64,000 nt of DNA, from NCBI GenBank assembly GCA_019828595.1, contig JAHQRK010000016.1, forward strand, positions 434,001 to 498,000, given 5' to 3'. Source of the stretch: Aphanomyces cochlioides. Its lineage: Eukaryota > Oomycota > Saprolegniomycetes > Saprolegniales > Verrucalvaceae. The position numbers and the translations under genes are program-made. Below, in pieces: positions 10,922 through 20,917 of this stretch. Numbering within the stretch: position 1 is the stretch's first letter; each line of letters opens with the position of its first letter. The notes below the pieces were generated by a model. It was not told where the DNA came from. It did not search any database and was given only the letters and a program-made list of their open reading frames with translations.

Positions 10922-11476
10922 CTAAGGCTTGAGTTGTTTTGGTAAGTGTGGCGCCAAATGATTAATCAATGGCTCAATTTCGGTCTCTAGGAGGCAACCA
11001 CCCATCAAGATCGTACGCCCTCCGTAGTCGAAGCCAAAGTACTTTCGGCTGTAGCGGCGGTGACCATCATCGCTTTCGCAGTCGTAAGTCATGACGGTGG
11101 TTTTCAGTGGTCCCATGCGCTGGATATCGTAGTGTTTTGTAGTCTTAAAGCAGCCATAGCTTCGCGTGTAGCCCCAAGCATTATTGCTGATGGCAATGAG
11201 CTCATATCCAAACACCACATCGGCAATTTTAAATCCAATGGAGAGCACACCCAGTAAAATAACACAAATGGTGCATATCGTGAATCCAACAGGAGCTCCA
11301 GACGCCACATAGATTCCAACACCAAGCCAGAGGCCCAAAAAAATGAACATGAACACCACAGCTCCTCTGTGCTTTGGATGAGGGATTCGCACTTGTACTC
11401 CACCAGTTTCCAGTATTTGCAAGTCGTATCTTGGAGAGGCTGATTCAAACACGACCATGTTGGCATTCAAAGACAT
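10922..11476 (-). CDS. Two-transmembrane family protein, copy 3 (intact)
   Basis: A 184-residue protein starting at the ATG at 11476 (MSLNANMVVFESASPRYDL); the second Met at 11458 would align better with the paralogues. It has the RYDL..L..G.VQVR N-terminal block and two hydrophobic segments (about residues 40-61 and 66-86). The C-terminal domain carries YTRSYGC, KTTKHYDIQRMGPLK, RRYSRKYFGFDYGGRTI and EIEPLINHL..HLP..LKP. Frames and motifs are complete, so it is probably functional. Function is unknown. It converges with copy 2. Confidence 0.75.
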   Translation of the reverse strand: MSLNANMVVFESASPRYDLQILETGGVQVRIPHPKHRGAVVFMFIFLGLWLGVGIYVASGAPVGFTICTICVILLGVLSIGFKIADVVFGYELIAISNNAWGYTRSYGCFKTTKHYDIQRMGPLKTTVMTYDCESDDGHRRYSRKYFGFDYGGRTILMGGCLLETEIEPLINHLAPHLPKQLKP

Positions 11477-12035
11477 CGTGAGAACAGCGTCGGGGGTCGA
11501 AGAAAGAGGTCAAAAATGAGCTCAGGGAACGTCAGAGCGTTCTATAAATACTCCCCTTCAGTTTCTATTTCAAAACCAACCATCGCATAAGATGCTGTCC
11601 ATCCGCTGATTTCCTACAACCTGTTATTGTCAATTTGAGCCAAATTTGAATTCGCAAGTCGATTCACCAAATAGACACAAAATGGATACAGGCGACTTGT
11701 ATGAAATAATACTTCGAAGTAAAGTGATGGAAGGAATGATAAGCCACTTGCTTCCATCGTTGACATCTCTTTGATGATTGGTCAATACATGGAGGATTAT
11801 AGTCCAATAGAAAGGCAAAGAGAGGGCACACATTTCAAGCGCCAAAAGAGGATGCTGGATGGCTATGAACTCTTCAAAATGGCGGGAGATAGAAATGGCG
11901 CGAGAAATAAACATATGCCACTCTAAGGTTTCACTGCACTGGAGGGTCCATAAGCGATCCTACGTAAGCGGAGAAAGTATGTATATACGAGCATTGAATG
12001 GTCTCATATTTGTACGTTGAATAAAAGCCTCTTCG
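11477..12035. other. Intergenic, no confident gene
   Basis: Upstream of copy 3 (leftward) and of the transposase (rightward). The minus-strand frame at 11630-11914 has no recognised domain and is probably chance. ACTGCACT at 11933-11940 is matched in inverted orientation at 13098-13105, a weak candidate for transposon ends. Confidence 0.4.
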
Positions 12036-13040
12036 ATGCCCAAAGGCGATCCACTCTCTGAAGATGAGAGAATTGAAGCTCTCGTCCTTCAACGAGAAGG
12101 AAGGACCATATCCTACATTACCAATGAGCTCGGTCGCTCTCGCGGATGTATTCGTTGGTTCTTGCGCAATCCCAAGTCGTACGGACAAGCTCGGTCGACA
12201 GGAAGACGCTCTTTGATCTCGTATGAGCTTCATCGGCGCATCATCCGCGATGCTGTTTCAGACAAGTACACTGCTGCCGAGCTTGTCAAGTTGAATTCCC
12301 TTCCCGTTGGGCCCCGTCGAGTCAGTCAGCTCTTAAATAAGAGCGGGCGACTGAAATTCAAGAAGCGATTGGCTGCGCCGATGATGACTCCTGCCCACAA
12401 AAAAGCTCGGGTTGCTTGGGCTCAAGAGGAAAAGGACTGGGGAGCCCAGTTTAATGACGTTATCTGGTCCAACGAGAAGAAATGGAATCTCGACGGACCC
12501 GGTGGCTTTAATTACTACTGGGCTGATCTACGTGGCCGCCGTGAGTACTTCTCCAAGCGCCAAAATGGAGGCGGTGGAGTCATGTTTTGGGGTGCTTTTA
12601 GCAGCCGCGGCAAGTCCGATTTGGCCCTTCTTGATGGCAAGCAAGATGCTGCTGCGTACGTGGATACGCTTTCCGAATTTATGGTTCCTTTTGCTCATGC
12701 TTTGCACGGCAACGACTTTGTCTTTCAGCAAGACAATGCTTCTATCCACACCGCTGGTTTGGTGAAAGAGTGGTTTGAGCTCCCTGAGGTGGACGTGAAG
12801 ACTTTTAAATGGCCTGCCAAGTCACCAGACTTGAACCCCATCGAAAATCTCTGGGGTATCATGTCTCGTAGAGTCTACGACAACGGTCGTCGAAAGTTTT
12901 CGACCAGAGCCGAGCTCATCACCTGTATTCGAAAAGTGTGGGACGAGTTGGATCTAAGTCTGCTCCAGACACTTGTGGCGAGTATGCCTCGTCGCTGTGA
13001 AAAAGTTATCGCAAGTTGCGGTCGCAAGATAAAGTACTAA
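12036..13040 (+). CDS. Tc1/mariner-type DDE transposase with a D-to-N change at the first catalytic site
   Basis: A 334-residue open frame from the ATG at 12036. An N-terminal helix-turn-helix pair (DERIEALVLQREGRTISYIT; SRGCIRWFLRNPKS) precedes the catalytic domain. The usual motif with the first Asp (WSDE/FSDE) reads VIWSNEKKWNLDGPGG here; the codon is AAC, Asn. The second Asp is in VFQQDNASIH and the Glu in KSPDLNPIENLWG, with 36 residues between them (DD36E spacing). Loss of the first Asp should abolish cutting and joining although the frame is intact. Terminal inverted repeats are not clear. It could be a recently dead copy or a retained DNA-binding protein. Confidence 0.9.
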   Translation: MPKGDPLSEDERIEALVLQREGRTISYITNELGRSRGCIRWFLRNPKSYGQARSTGRRSLISYELHRRIIRDAVSDKYTAAELVKLNSLPVGPRRVSQLLNKSGRLKFKKRLAAPMMTPAHKKARVAWAQEEKDWGAQFNDVIWSNEKKWNLDGPGGFNYYWADLRGRREYFSKRQNGGGGVMFWGAFSSRGKSDLALLDGKQDAAAYVDTLSEFMVPFAHALHGNDFVFQQDNASIHTAGLVKEWFELPEVDVKTFKWPAKSPDLNPIENLWGIMSRRVYDNGRRKFSTRAELITCIRKVWDELDLSLLQTLVASMPRRCEKVIASCGRKIKY

Positions 13041-14152
13041 AACTCTCGTTTTGGTCTACTGGCATATCATTATTTCTTCCCCAGATTTACATATTGTAGT
13101 GCAGTATGAAGAGTAGACGTCTACACGACATGTGAAGCTCATTAGAAGTCCATAATAGCTCTAGGATTGATCTGTTTGAGTCTCACGTACATTCGAGATC
13201 ACACCGGTGAGAACTCTCATAAAACTGTGTGTGGCGTATCATTCCTTCCATCACTTTATATATTATGGCATTCCACAAATGAAAACGATGGTTCCACTGG
13301 ACTTCTAGGCAACAGAGCATGCCACCTCATTCACATGGATCACTTATATGCGATGCTATGTTGTTCATGGGGGCGCAATGGTTGACGATTTGCTCTGGTG
13401 TGGAGCCCCAATTACTCCCTTCGAACAAATGGGGACGGAGTCGTTTGCCGCTGTGATCACGTGCGCAGACCATTTCTTTCACAGACATCTCTACCCTGAG
13501 CTTGTACGCGTGATCGGGGTGTAGCCTGGGGAGAGGTGCGGGTTTTGCAGCGACGCGGTGGAGTGTGTCATTTCTCCATTGCCCAGAGAAATTAACTTTC
13601 TACACTTTGATTGGATGAAATAAGTTACTTTCTGCATTTTGATTGGTCAATCGATTGTCTGTCGATTTGCGCAGCCAACAATCGAATGAACAATACTGAT
13701 ATATAATAGTACGAAATACTGCGCTGTCTAGAATTGCTTGGCGGAGACCATTTCCAAAAAAAACTTACAACATTGGACTCCCGAGAGCTGCCGCTCTCCA
13801 ATTCTTTCCTTTTCATTCCTCGCTGCCAAGATGACTTTGACAAGATGTTGTCGTTGACTCGGCAACATTTTCTTTTAAAGGCTTGGTACAAGGTGAATTG
13901 ATCAATGAGGACTCCATCTAGAGATATGCGGGAACTAAGCATGCAGTTGGGCCTCTCTTCGTTGTACGTCAGTTCCTCTCCAGTATATCCCCAGCTGAGC
14001 CATCATCAGTTCATCTTTTGGTGGGCCAGAACAATGAAGCACGAGGTCGCTTTCCATCAAATGTGAAGTCAGAATGTTCACAATGTGGTGACAAGCTATT
14101 TTGAATGGCTTAGGATAATTTGAATGAAATGCATTTTCAATTTTTGTTGACC
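13041..14152. other. Intergenic with a short tandem-like repeat
   Basis: No confident gene. Two near-identical 21-22-bp blocks ending in TTTGATTGG occur at 13594-13614 and 13626-13646. The minus-strand frame at 13625-13942 lacks recognisable domains. Confidence 0.4.
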
Positions 14153-14821
14153 ATGGTGACGGCTGTACTCTGGACAGGCGGAAAGGATTCAGTCTTGGCC
14201 ATGATTGAAGCGATGGATGAAGGCCATGATGTACAATATCTTGTAACTTTTGGACCAGAGAATCCGAGCTTCAAAGCCCATCCCTTGCCACTCATGCAGC
14301 GTCAAGCTGCCGCTGTTGGCAAGCCCCACATCTTACGAATCATTGGTGCACCTTATGCTGAAAGCTATGAAGACAACTTGCGTGCCCTCCGCGATGAATT
14401 TGGAGTCACTTGCATCGTTACTGGTGATATCAACTTCCTGGGAACCTCCACAACCAACTTTATCCAGGCTCGGTGCGAGGCCATTGGTCTCGCCTCGTAT
14501 TTTCCACTGTGGAAACGTTCTCGGGAAGAACTTTTGGCTAAACTGCTCCAGAGAGGTCTGTATGTTGTGTTTTCATGTGTCAAGTCCATACCTTTTGAGC
14601 CCGCCGTCGAGTGGCTGGGCCAACCCATCAACGACAAGGCGGTGGGGCGATTGCGACAGCTTGAGGAAAACTGCAAACCCATCGACATATGTGGCGAGAA
14701 CGGTGAATACCACACCATGGTGTTGGATGGTCCTTGCTTCAGCCATCGCATCTCCCTGCCCAAGTTCACGGTCGCGACACAGGACGGCTTGAGCTACATG
14801 CAGTTTACTGAGGATTGGTAA
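14153..14821 (+). CDS. DPH6: Diphthine--ammonia ligase-like ATP pyrophosphatase
   Basis: A 222-residue protein. The ATG at 14153 (MVTAVLWTGGKDS) places the PP-loop ATP-binding motif at the very N-terminus, as in this family; the frame is open upstream but without an ATG aligned to the family. Further family features are CIVTGDI, FPLWKRSREELL and the hallmark GENGEYHTMVLDGP near the C-terminus. DPH6 enzymes use ATP and ammonium to amidate diphthine on translation elongation factor 2 in the cytosol. Length matches the short archaeal-type form. No intron is needed. The neighbours are unrelated family copies. Confidence 0.85.
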   Translation: MVTAVLWTGGKDSVLAMIEAMDEGHDVQYLVTFGPENPSFKAHPLPLMQRQAAAVGKPHILRIIGAPYAESYEDNLRALRDEFGVTCIVTGDINFLGTSTTNFIQARCEAIGLASYFPLWKRSREELLAKLLQRGLYVVFSCVKSIPFEPAVEWLGQPINDKAVGRLRQLEENCKPIDICGENGEYHTMVLDGPCFSHRISLPKFTVATQDGLSYMQFTEDW

Positions 14822-14839
14822 GATGGGAATAAGAGGGTT

Positions 14840-15202
14840 GTGGAGCTGCAACGCGTTAAATACTCTCCCCCCGCGGAGTGTGATCGTCTTATTTAGGATA
14901 ATCAGAAGGATGTAAGCAACCTTTGTTGGATAGGTTCCTAGAAACAGACCCAGGACAAATCCGAGCCAAATGACAAATTTGGCCATCATCTAAGGACGCG
15001 GCACTCGAACCTGGACGTCGCCATTGCTCAATACTCGCAAGTCGTATCGGGTCTTAGCTTGTTCCACGGAAATGTGAACTCGAAAAGTGAAGCTCACGGG
15101 GAAATCAAGAGCTAGTTCGATCGTGAACGAATTCTTTCCTATTTTTAGGAACGACGCCACCTGATATGTTCCAGGGCTAATCTTTTGTGCGGCTTCAGCC
15201 AT
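14840..15202 (-). pseudogene. Two-transmembrane family, N-terminal fragment (copy 4)
   Basis: A minus-strand frame from 15202 starts with about 48 residues unlike the family and then enters the family N-terminal block KTRYDLRVLSNGDVQVRVPRP. A stop follows directly after that block; the next residues in the same frame (MMAKFVIWLGFVLGLFLGT...AYILLIILN) are hydrophobic and correspond to the two membrane segments. The C-terminal domain is absent. This is a truncated and interrupted copy, apparently with foreign sequence at its 5' end. Confidence 0.6.
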
Positions 15203-15739
15203 GCATTAATCATCTCGTGTCACAAGTCAAATTCGGCGCTGACGGTCTTGAAAGCTGCCCCGTCTGTGCCGAGTACCATGAATATTTTATTATGCTGTCT
15301 ACAAAGAATGATGACTGCATATTCAACACGAAACAAAATGTCTGGCATTGCATGATAGATGTAGTCTTTGCCAACGTCCTTAGCATTGTAGTTGGTGCAA
15401 TTGATCTTGGTAAAGCCTGTCATGGCGTCATAGCCATCACAACGTTGTGCTGACTTCAATCTAACAATTAGGTAATGCAATAAGCAAGCAAAATGTCATT
15501 CAGGCCTCGCTTTCGATGTATCAAACTAACACTTGAGCCGCATTTTCTCGAAGATCAACTACAGTACCCATGACGACACTTAAACTGCATGAAGTCTACC
15601 GCTAAGGTAAGTAAAGAACGCAAACAACTGCGGTATACCCCTGCATAGAAAGAATTGGTCATGCGCAAGAAAATCGAGAATCGAACAGACCGTGTGAGTT
15701 TGGTATTGGACAAATGTGTGGGGTTCGTGCATGATGAAG
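15203..15739. other. Intergenic, no gene seen
   Basis: Short frames only, on both strands, between two fragments of the two-TM family. Nothing recognised. Confidence 0.45.
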
Positions 15740-15865
15740 TCCAGGAGGATTCTATCGGGCAAATATTCCCTCCCGTGGTTTCTAAACGGCTCGATTTCTT
15801 CTTCTTCGAGAGTATTCATCAAGAGAGCCCAAGTGTCCACCGTAGGCAAACCCCAAAAACATTTT
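15740..15865 (-). pseudogene. Two-transmembrane family, C-terminal fragment
   Basis: On the minus strand, FLGFAYGGHLG (counterpart of FFGFDYGGRTI) is followed, after a frame change, by LEEEEIEPFRNHGREYLPDRI, matching the family C-terminus EIEPFINHL..YLP..I. It lies 5' of the N-terminal fragment on the same strand, so the two fragments cannot be halves of one simply interrupted gene. Confidence 0.55.
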
Positions 15866-16589
15866 AATCAATCGGAGAAGCCACCAACGATTTCTAGTCA
15901 AGTAAGAAATAAACTCCAAATCGACTGCTGGGGAGGTCCAAACTGCCTCACAGAAGAGCCCTTAAAAACGCACGGCGTCTATCCAGGTGACTGTCGCGTC
16001 CAGTGGGCAATGGTAGCACACAGCGATGATGGGGAGAGTGCAACAGAATGAGAAGAATGCTTTATGAAAGGATGAAAATGACTCCACCTATATCTCAACA
16101 AACCAAGAGAACAACCAGCTCACGATGACCTCCTCGGTTAACATTGTCGTTACCAGTTACTCTCTATTCATGACGTGGAACCAAATGTCTTCAATATGTT
16201 GCTGACGTCCAGCCCTATTGATATTTCAAGCCGTGCCTCAGTTGGGGTATTCGTCCAGGGACATCGGCAGTCTTGACAGGAATATCTTACCGGTAGCTGG
16301 CGGAGATCTTCAAGGATATCCCCCGCGATTGATGCTTGACTCACAAGAAAGCGGGAGAAATCTTTTAGTCTAACTAACTGCAAACTTGTCTCGGCATCGG
16401 ACGAATACAACTTTCGCGACTCGAGCATTCGCTTAGAGCTCGGTTTCGCATTAGAGAAGATCAGTCGTTGATTACCACATTACAGCAATGTAGCTGTCTT
16501 CGCATTTGCGATTGCGATGGGGAATGTACTGACACTCACGATGTTTGGACGAACATTGTGAATTCAGCGAGATGACTCAGGATCCTATT
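15866..16589. other. Intergenic, no gene seen
   Basis: Only short frames; no motif of the neighbouring family or other recognised feature was found on either strand. Confidence 0.45.
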
Positions 16590-17170
16590 TTATGCACAAA
16601 TCTGAAGGGGAATGGGCTCTCCTTGGAGTCGTGGCTTGATTCGGTCTGGAAGATATGGCCGCACGTGGTTGACAAACAGCACGATTTCCGTCTCGAGGAA
16701 GCATTCTCCAATGTAGATCGTTCGTCCGCCGTAGTCGAATCCCAATTGTGTTCTCGTTCCAACGACTCTCCTGCTGTCGTCACTGTCGTACATTTGTGAA
16801 ACGTGAGCTTTCAATGGTCCCATTTGCGTAATGTCGTAATGTTTCGTCTTCTTGCGGCAGCCATAATTCCTCGTATGGCTGAAGCTTGCATTCGTGACCC
16901 CAATGAGCTCAAGCCATACATCGCATCGGCAATGGAGGCGCACATTGCCACCGTCATGAGCAGGTCGAGCAGAAGGAGAGGAATGAAAGGTCCGAGAAAT
17001 GGGTACTAGTACATGGAATACACCAAGAAGAGTCCACCAAATATACACAAGGCCAGGAAGACAACCTGCATGCCATATCCTTTTCGGTTTGGATGGGGCA
17101 TTTGGACCTCGACATTGCCATTCCCAGGAAGCCGCAAGTCGTAGCGCGGGGCGGCCGATTCATACTTCAT
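16590..17170 (-). pseudogene. Two-transmembrane family, copy 5, nonsense and frameshift
   Basis: Starts at the ATG at 17170 with MKYESAAPRYDLRLPGNGNV and the family PHPNRKG block, then the first hydrophobic segment. An in-frame TAG at 17006-17008 interrupts it; the frame continues through the second hydrophobic segment (ADAMYG) and then shifts by one base to give ELIGVTNASFSHTRNYGC. From there it runs through KKTKHYDITQMGPLK, LGFDYGGRTIYIGE and YLPDRIKP to the end. Two lesions in an otherwise full-length copy make it a pseudogene. Confidence 0.7.
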
Positions 17171-18324
17171 GTCGACTTTGAAATTAAGTTTGCGGTGGAG
17201 GGTGGAGATTTTTTTCGCACAGACTAGTCAGACCAGTCATGGAAGACGTCTGAAGATCATGATTGTGCCCATTGGCCTCTTGCTGCATTGATCAATGAAA
17301 AGTTGAACAAATAAATCGAAAGTTACGATACGTTGTGAAGCTCCATGGAAATGTTCGAAGATATTCTTCACGCTGAAAAGTCGCATGAACGCGGGCTGAT
17401 TGATACTGGCGTAGGACGACTGCAGCGAATATCCATAGTTGATTGTCGTGCTTGGTTCAGCTGAACACTTTGTTTTCGCAATTTCGTCGACCTCTCTTTG
17501 CGCTTGACGACAGCATGGAGACTCTCACTGCCATGAAGGAACATGACTGATGGCTTCGAGTGCAAGCATTGTGTAGCACTCCCATTAAACTTTACTGGCG
17601 TGGTGGTCCAAGATCGAACGAATAGGTGTTCTGCTAGCTTCCATGCGATTCCCCTCGACACAAATTCGCCTAGGCATTCCAACTCATGCAGCTTGAGACT
17701 GGCTTGAAGCAACTCGACCATATCATATCAGTGCTATGCTCTACGCGCATGCCCACGGGAGTTTGATTTAAATTTAGTTTCGACATGCGTTCAAAAAAGA
17801 GTCCAACGCATTTCAACTAGGTGAAGCAGACATGCTCGCAGCTACAGATCATGTCATCTTTAGACGAGTTAAACTTCGAGGCAACGAGTCCTCCTAGCCA
17901 TAGTTGATGGCTTTGTAGCACCTGCAGCTCGGACCTATTGTATTGATTGTCTGCACATGGGTGCACTCCTTTCAGCAATCATGCCACTGCTGACGAGGAG
18001 GTCGCCAGAGTATGATTGACCCGACTTCATTTTTTCAAAGATGTACACTCGGGGCGCAGATCAACGACATCAAGGCTGTCAGAACTTTATCCCAGACAAT
18101 GTTTAGGTCAAAGAACGAGATTGTGCATGTACTTACAGCTGTACTCGGTTTAGTCGACAATTCGATCGAAATAACCTCATCAGACAAAGCGTGGTAAGAT
18201 CACCATAATGTGTTCATTTTCGCGGTATGCTGGTTCGCGACGAGACCAAATCAGATGAGTTTGGATCAGACGACGCTGCCTACAGAACGACATACACGAC
18301 TCATTCTCCAATTTGCCATCTCCA
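17171..18324. other. Intergenic, no confident gene
   Basis: Upstream of the subtilisin gene. A 117-codon minus-strand frame (17368-17721) has no recognised domain and no supporting context. No RNA gene was recognised. Confidence 0.4.
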
Positions 18325-19830
18325 ATGCTCACCAAACTTGCCTGGATTGCTGCCATCGCGACTGCATTCGCATCGGCCAAGATCGCCGCCAACCTCCAAC
18401 TCCAATTGGAAACCACCAACCTCGCGGACATCGTCGTCGAGTTCTCCAGCACCAAGGCCGCCCTCGACAGCGCTGACATCGGCATTGAGTCCATCCAATC
18501 CCGCGGTGGTCAAATCGCCCACATCCAACAATCGCTTGCCAACCACGCGTTGACGTCCCAACGCTCCGCCAAGGAAGTGCTCCAGTCCCAACCGGAAGAA
18601 AGTGCGTTCACGTACAAGTCGTTCTTCATCTCCAACACCCTTCACGTGTCGGGTGCGACCAAGGACATCGTGGAAAAGTTGGCCAATCTTCCTCAAGTCA
18701 CCAAGATCCGCAAGCCGTTCGTCGCCAAGTTGCCCGTCGTCTCCTTTGCCCACACCAACTCGAGCTCAATCTCCGCGACCAACGAATGGGGTGTCACCTT
18801 GATCAAGGCCCCCACCGTGTGGGCGTCCGGCAACAAGGGGGAAGGCATCGTAGTCGGCGGTATCGACACGGGTGTCTTGCACACCCACGAAGCTTTGAAA
18901 GGCAACTGGCGCTCCAACTACGGTTGGTACGACCCGACTTCCAAGACTGCGACTCCCAACGATGGCAACGGTCACGGCACACACACGATGGGGACGAGCG
19001 TGGGTCAGAACGGCATCGGTGTCGCTCCTGGCGCTACCTGGGTGTCGTGCCAAGGCTGCACCACGGACCAATGTACCGAAGAAGCTCTCCTGGGATGTGG
19101 TCAATGGATGCTCTGTCCCACGGACACCCAAGGCAACAACGCTAAGTGCGAGTTGGCGCCGAATGTCATCAACAACAGTTGGGGTGGCAGCGCTGCCGGT
19201 GAAACATGGTACCAAGCGACGGTCGATGCTTGGATCAAGGCTGGCATCATCCCCGTCTTTGCCAACGGCAATGCTGGTCCCAGCTGCACGACGGTGGCCT
19301 CTCCTGGTGACTACAAGAATGTGATTGGTGTTGGAGCTGTGACGTCGACGGACGCGTTGGCGTCGTTCAGCAGCCGTGGTCCAGCTCCTGACAAACGCAT
19401 CAAGCCTGATGTGTCTGCGCCTGGTCAGAACGTGCGATCGTCGTGGAACACCGGCACCTCTGCGTACAACACCATCTCGGGTACGTCGATGGCGACTCCA
19501 CACGTGACGGGTGCTGTGGCTTTGTACTTGTCGGCGCACAAGGGAGCTTCTTTCACTGATGTTCTCAATGCGTTCACGTCGACGGCTGACACGTCGACTT
19601 TGACGTCGAATGGAGCCAACTGCGGTGATGTGTCGGACTCCAAGTACCCCAACAACAACTATGGTTATGGTCGTATCAACGTGGCCAACGCGGCTGGTGT
19701 GTCCCCAACGCCATCGACTTCGACGCCGACAACGACGGCAACCCCAACCACCGCCAAGCCAGCGACGACGTCGACACCGACAACCTCGCCGACGACATCC
19801 ACGCCCACCACTTCGCCCACTACGACCTAG
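18325..19830 (+). CDS. Secreted subtilisin-like serine protease (S8), C-terminus cut by in-frame TAG
   Basis: The first ATG of the frame is at 18325 and gives a signal peptide (LTKLAWIAAIATAFASA), a pro-region to about residue 145, then the S8 catalytic domain. Catalytic residues in this numbering are Asp181 (GIDTGV), His217 (GNGHGTHTMGT), Asn283 for the oxyanion hole (INNSWGG) and Ser388 (SGTSMATPHVTG). A Thr/Pro-rich linker follows from about residue 459. TAG at 19828-19830 ends the frame inside this linker, giving 501 residues. Downstream the same frame continues for 54 more codons into a Cys-rich module. The protease domain is complete and probably active outside the cell. No introns. Confidence 0.92.
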   Translation: MLTKLAWIAAIATAFASAKIAANLQLQLETTNLADIVVEFSSTKAALDSADIGIESIQSRGGQIAHIQQSLANHALTSQRSAKEVLQSQPEESAFTYKSFFISNTLHVSGATKDIVEKLANLPQVTKIRKPFVAKLPVVSFAHTNSSSISATNEWGVTLIKAPTVWASGNKGEGIVVGGIDTGVLHTHEALKGNWRSNYGWYDPTSKTATPNDGNGHGTHTMGTSVGQNGIGVAPGATWVSCQGCTTDQCTEEALLGCGQWMLCPTDTQGNNAKCELAPNVINNSWGGSAAGETWYQATVDAWIKAGIIPVFANGNAGPSCTTVASPGDYKNVIGVGAVTSTDALASFSSRGPAPDKRIKPDVSAPGQNVRSSWNTGTSAYNTISGTSMATPHVTGAVALYLSAHKGASFTDVLNAFTSTADTSTLTSNGANCGDVSDSKYPNNNYGYGRINVANAAGVSPTPSTSTPTTTATPTTAKPATTSTPTTSPTTSTPTTSPTTT

Positions 19831-19995
19831 CCGACGCCCACGACAACCAAATCCACGACGTCTGCTGCACCCAGTGGCTGTGGCACTTGTGTGTACTGCT
19901 ACTACCCTGACGGCGACTCTTGCTTGTCGAGCTTCTCCAAGAGCGACTGCAACCTCTTCAGCTCTTTCTTTGGCACGATCTGGTGCGGCAAGTAA
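19831..19995 (+). pseudogene. Cys-rich C-terminal module of the subtilisin gene, beyond the in-frame TAG
   Basis: In the frame of the protease, after the TAG, the linker continues (PTPTTTKSTTSAAPSG). A compact six-cysteine segment follows (CGTCVYCYYPDGDSC ... SKSDCNLF ... FGTIWCGK) and ends at TAA 19993-19995. It keeps its reading frame and reads like a small extracellular binding domain. It would be translated only by read-through or in an allele without the TAG. Not a separate gene: it has no start and no promoter. Confidence 0.7.
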
Positions 19996-20917
19996 CAGCC
20001 TCACCGAGCGTCTTTGCTCTGTAGCGTTGCATGTTAATCTCACGATAACTTGAATGTGTTTTCCAAGGCTTTTGAGCTCATGAAAGTGAATCCAACACAA
20101 TGGACTATTGAGACGAGGAGTCGATGAAACCCAGTCGAAACACCACCAAGTCGATGGACGGTGGGCTCATCAACCATCCATTCCCCGCATCCAAAAGGAC
20201 AATCAGGTTACTGCATCGTAGATTCGAAGAGTTTGATGGTCTCATGGCATCTAGAGGACCGTCAGCGATGGCTAGCAGTTTACACCACACGAGTCTTGAG
20301 TTGTCCGCGTCTGATGTTGCTGTCAGTGGCATCCATTGCCTCACTCACCGGCGCCACCTTGTCATCCACTCTGCACCCAACACCGCCGTGGGATCAAAGT
20401 CGTCATCGTCGATGTGGTCACTCCAAGATGGCCAGACGTGGGACGGAACTGTACAGTAAACCAGAACGACGGGCGACAACTATGTTCGCTCTCTTCCTCC
20501 TCTTGTACTTTGGTCAACATCTTCAAGTAATTCCACGCGGCAGTCGTTGCAAACTACGATCTCGCATCGACGCCAAGCATGAAGCGAGCGTCGATTGTGA
20601 TACAAATCCAGCCTCCAGATCCAGTTGATGAGCCAGAGTGGTTCCTCTACATTGGGTTCCTGCACTTTTGGCTGCGTGGCGGCGACGGCCGACCGACTGG
20701 AGCGAGGTGATGAGCGTCGCCAGGAAGTCGGAGAGATGGAGTTTGCTGGACATCTCCACCAGCATTGCATCGAAGCGTCTCTTTCCAGATTCTCTACTTT
20801 GTCCGCTTCGATCACATCTCTCGTCATCCATGAAGAGAGTCGGATGCGTTGAGTCGGTGCAACCACCTCCTCGCAACGTTGCTCTTCTTTGACATGATCA
20901 TTTCCGAATAATCGGCC
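19996..20917. other. Intergenic, no confident gene
   Basis: Several overlapping frames of 80-155 codons occur on both strands between 20105 and 20900, without recognised domains; they probably reflect GC-rich composition. Contains the 3' end region of the protease and the promoter of the START gene. Confidence 0.4.

Noticed and set aside
11933..13105. ACTGCACT / AGTGCAGT inverted pair as terminal repeats of the Tc1-like element
   Set aside because: Only 8 bp, neither side is flanked by a clear TA duplication, and similarity ends at once outside the 8 bp.
17368..17721. 117-codon minus-strand frame as a gene
   Set aside because: No domain, no splice or neighbour support, and composition like the surrounding intergenic sequence.
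18313..18324. TTG at 18313 as the start of the subtilisin
   Set aside because: A normal ATG four codons later (18325) begins a proper signal peptide.
18766..20100. 444-codon minus-strand frame opposite the subtilisin gene
   Set aside because: Arg-rich shadow of the GC-biased protease and linker; the plus strand has all catalytic motifs.
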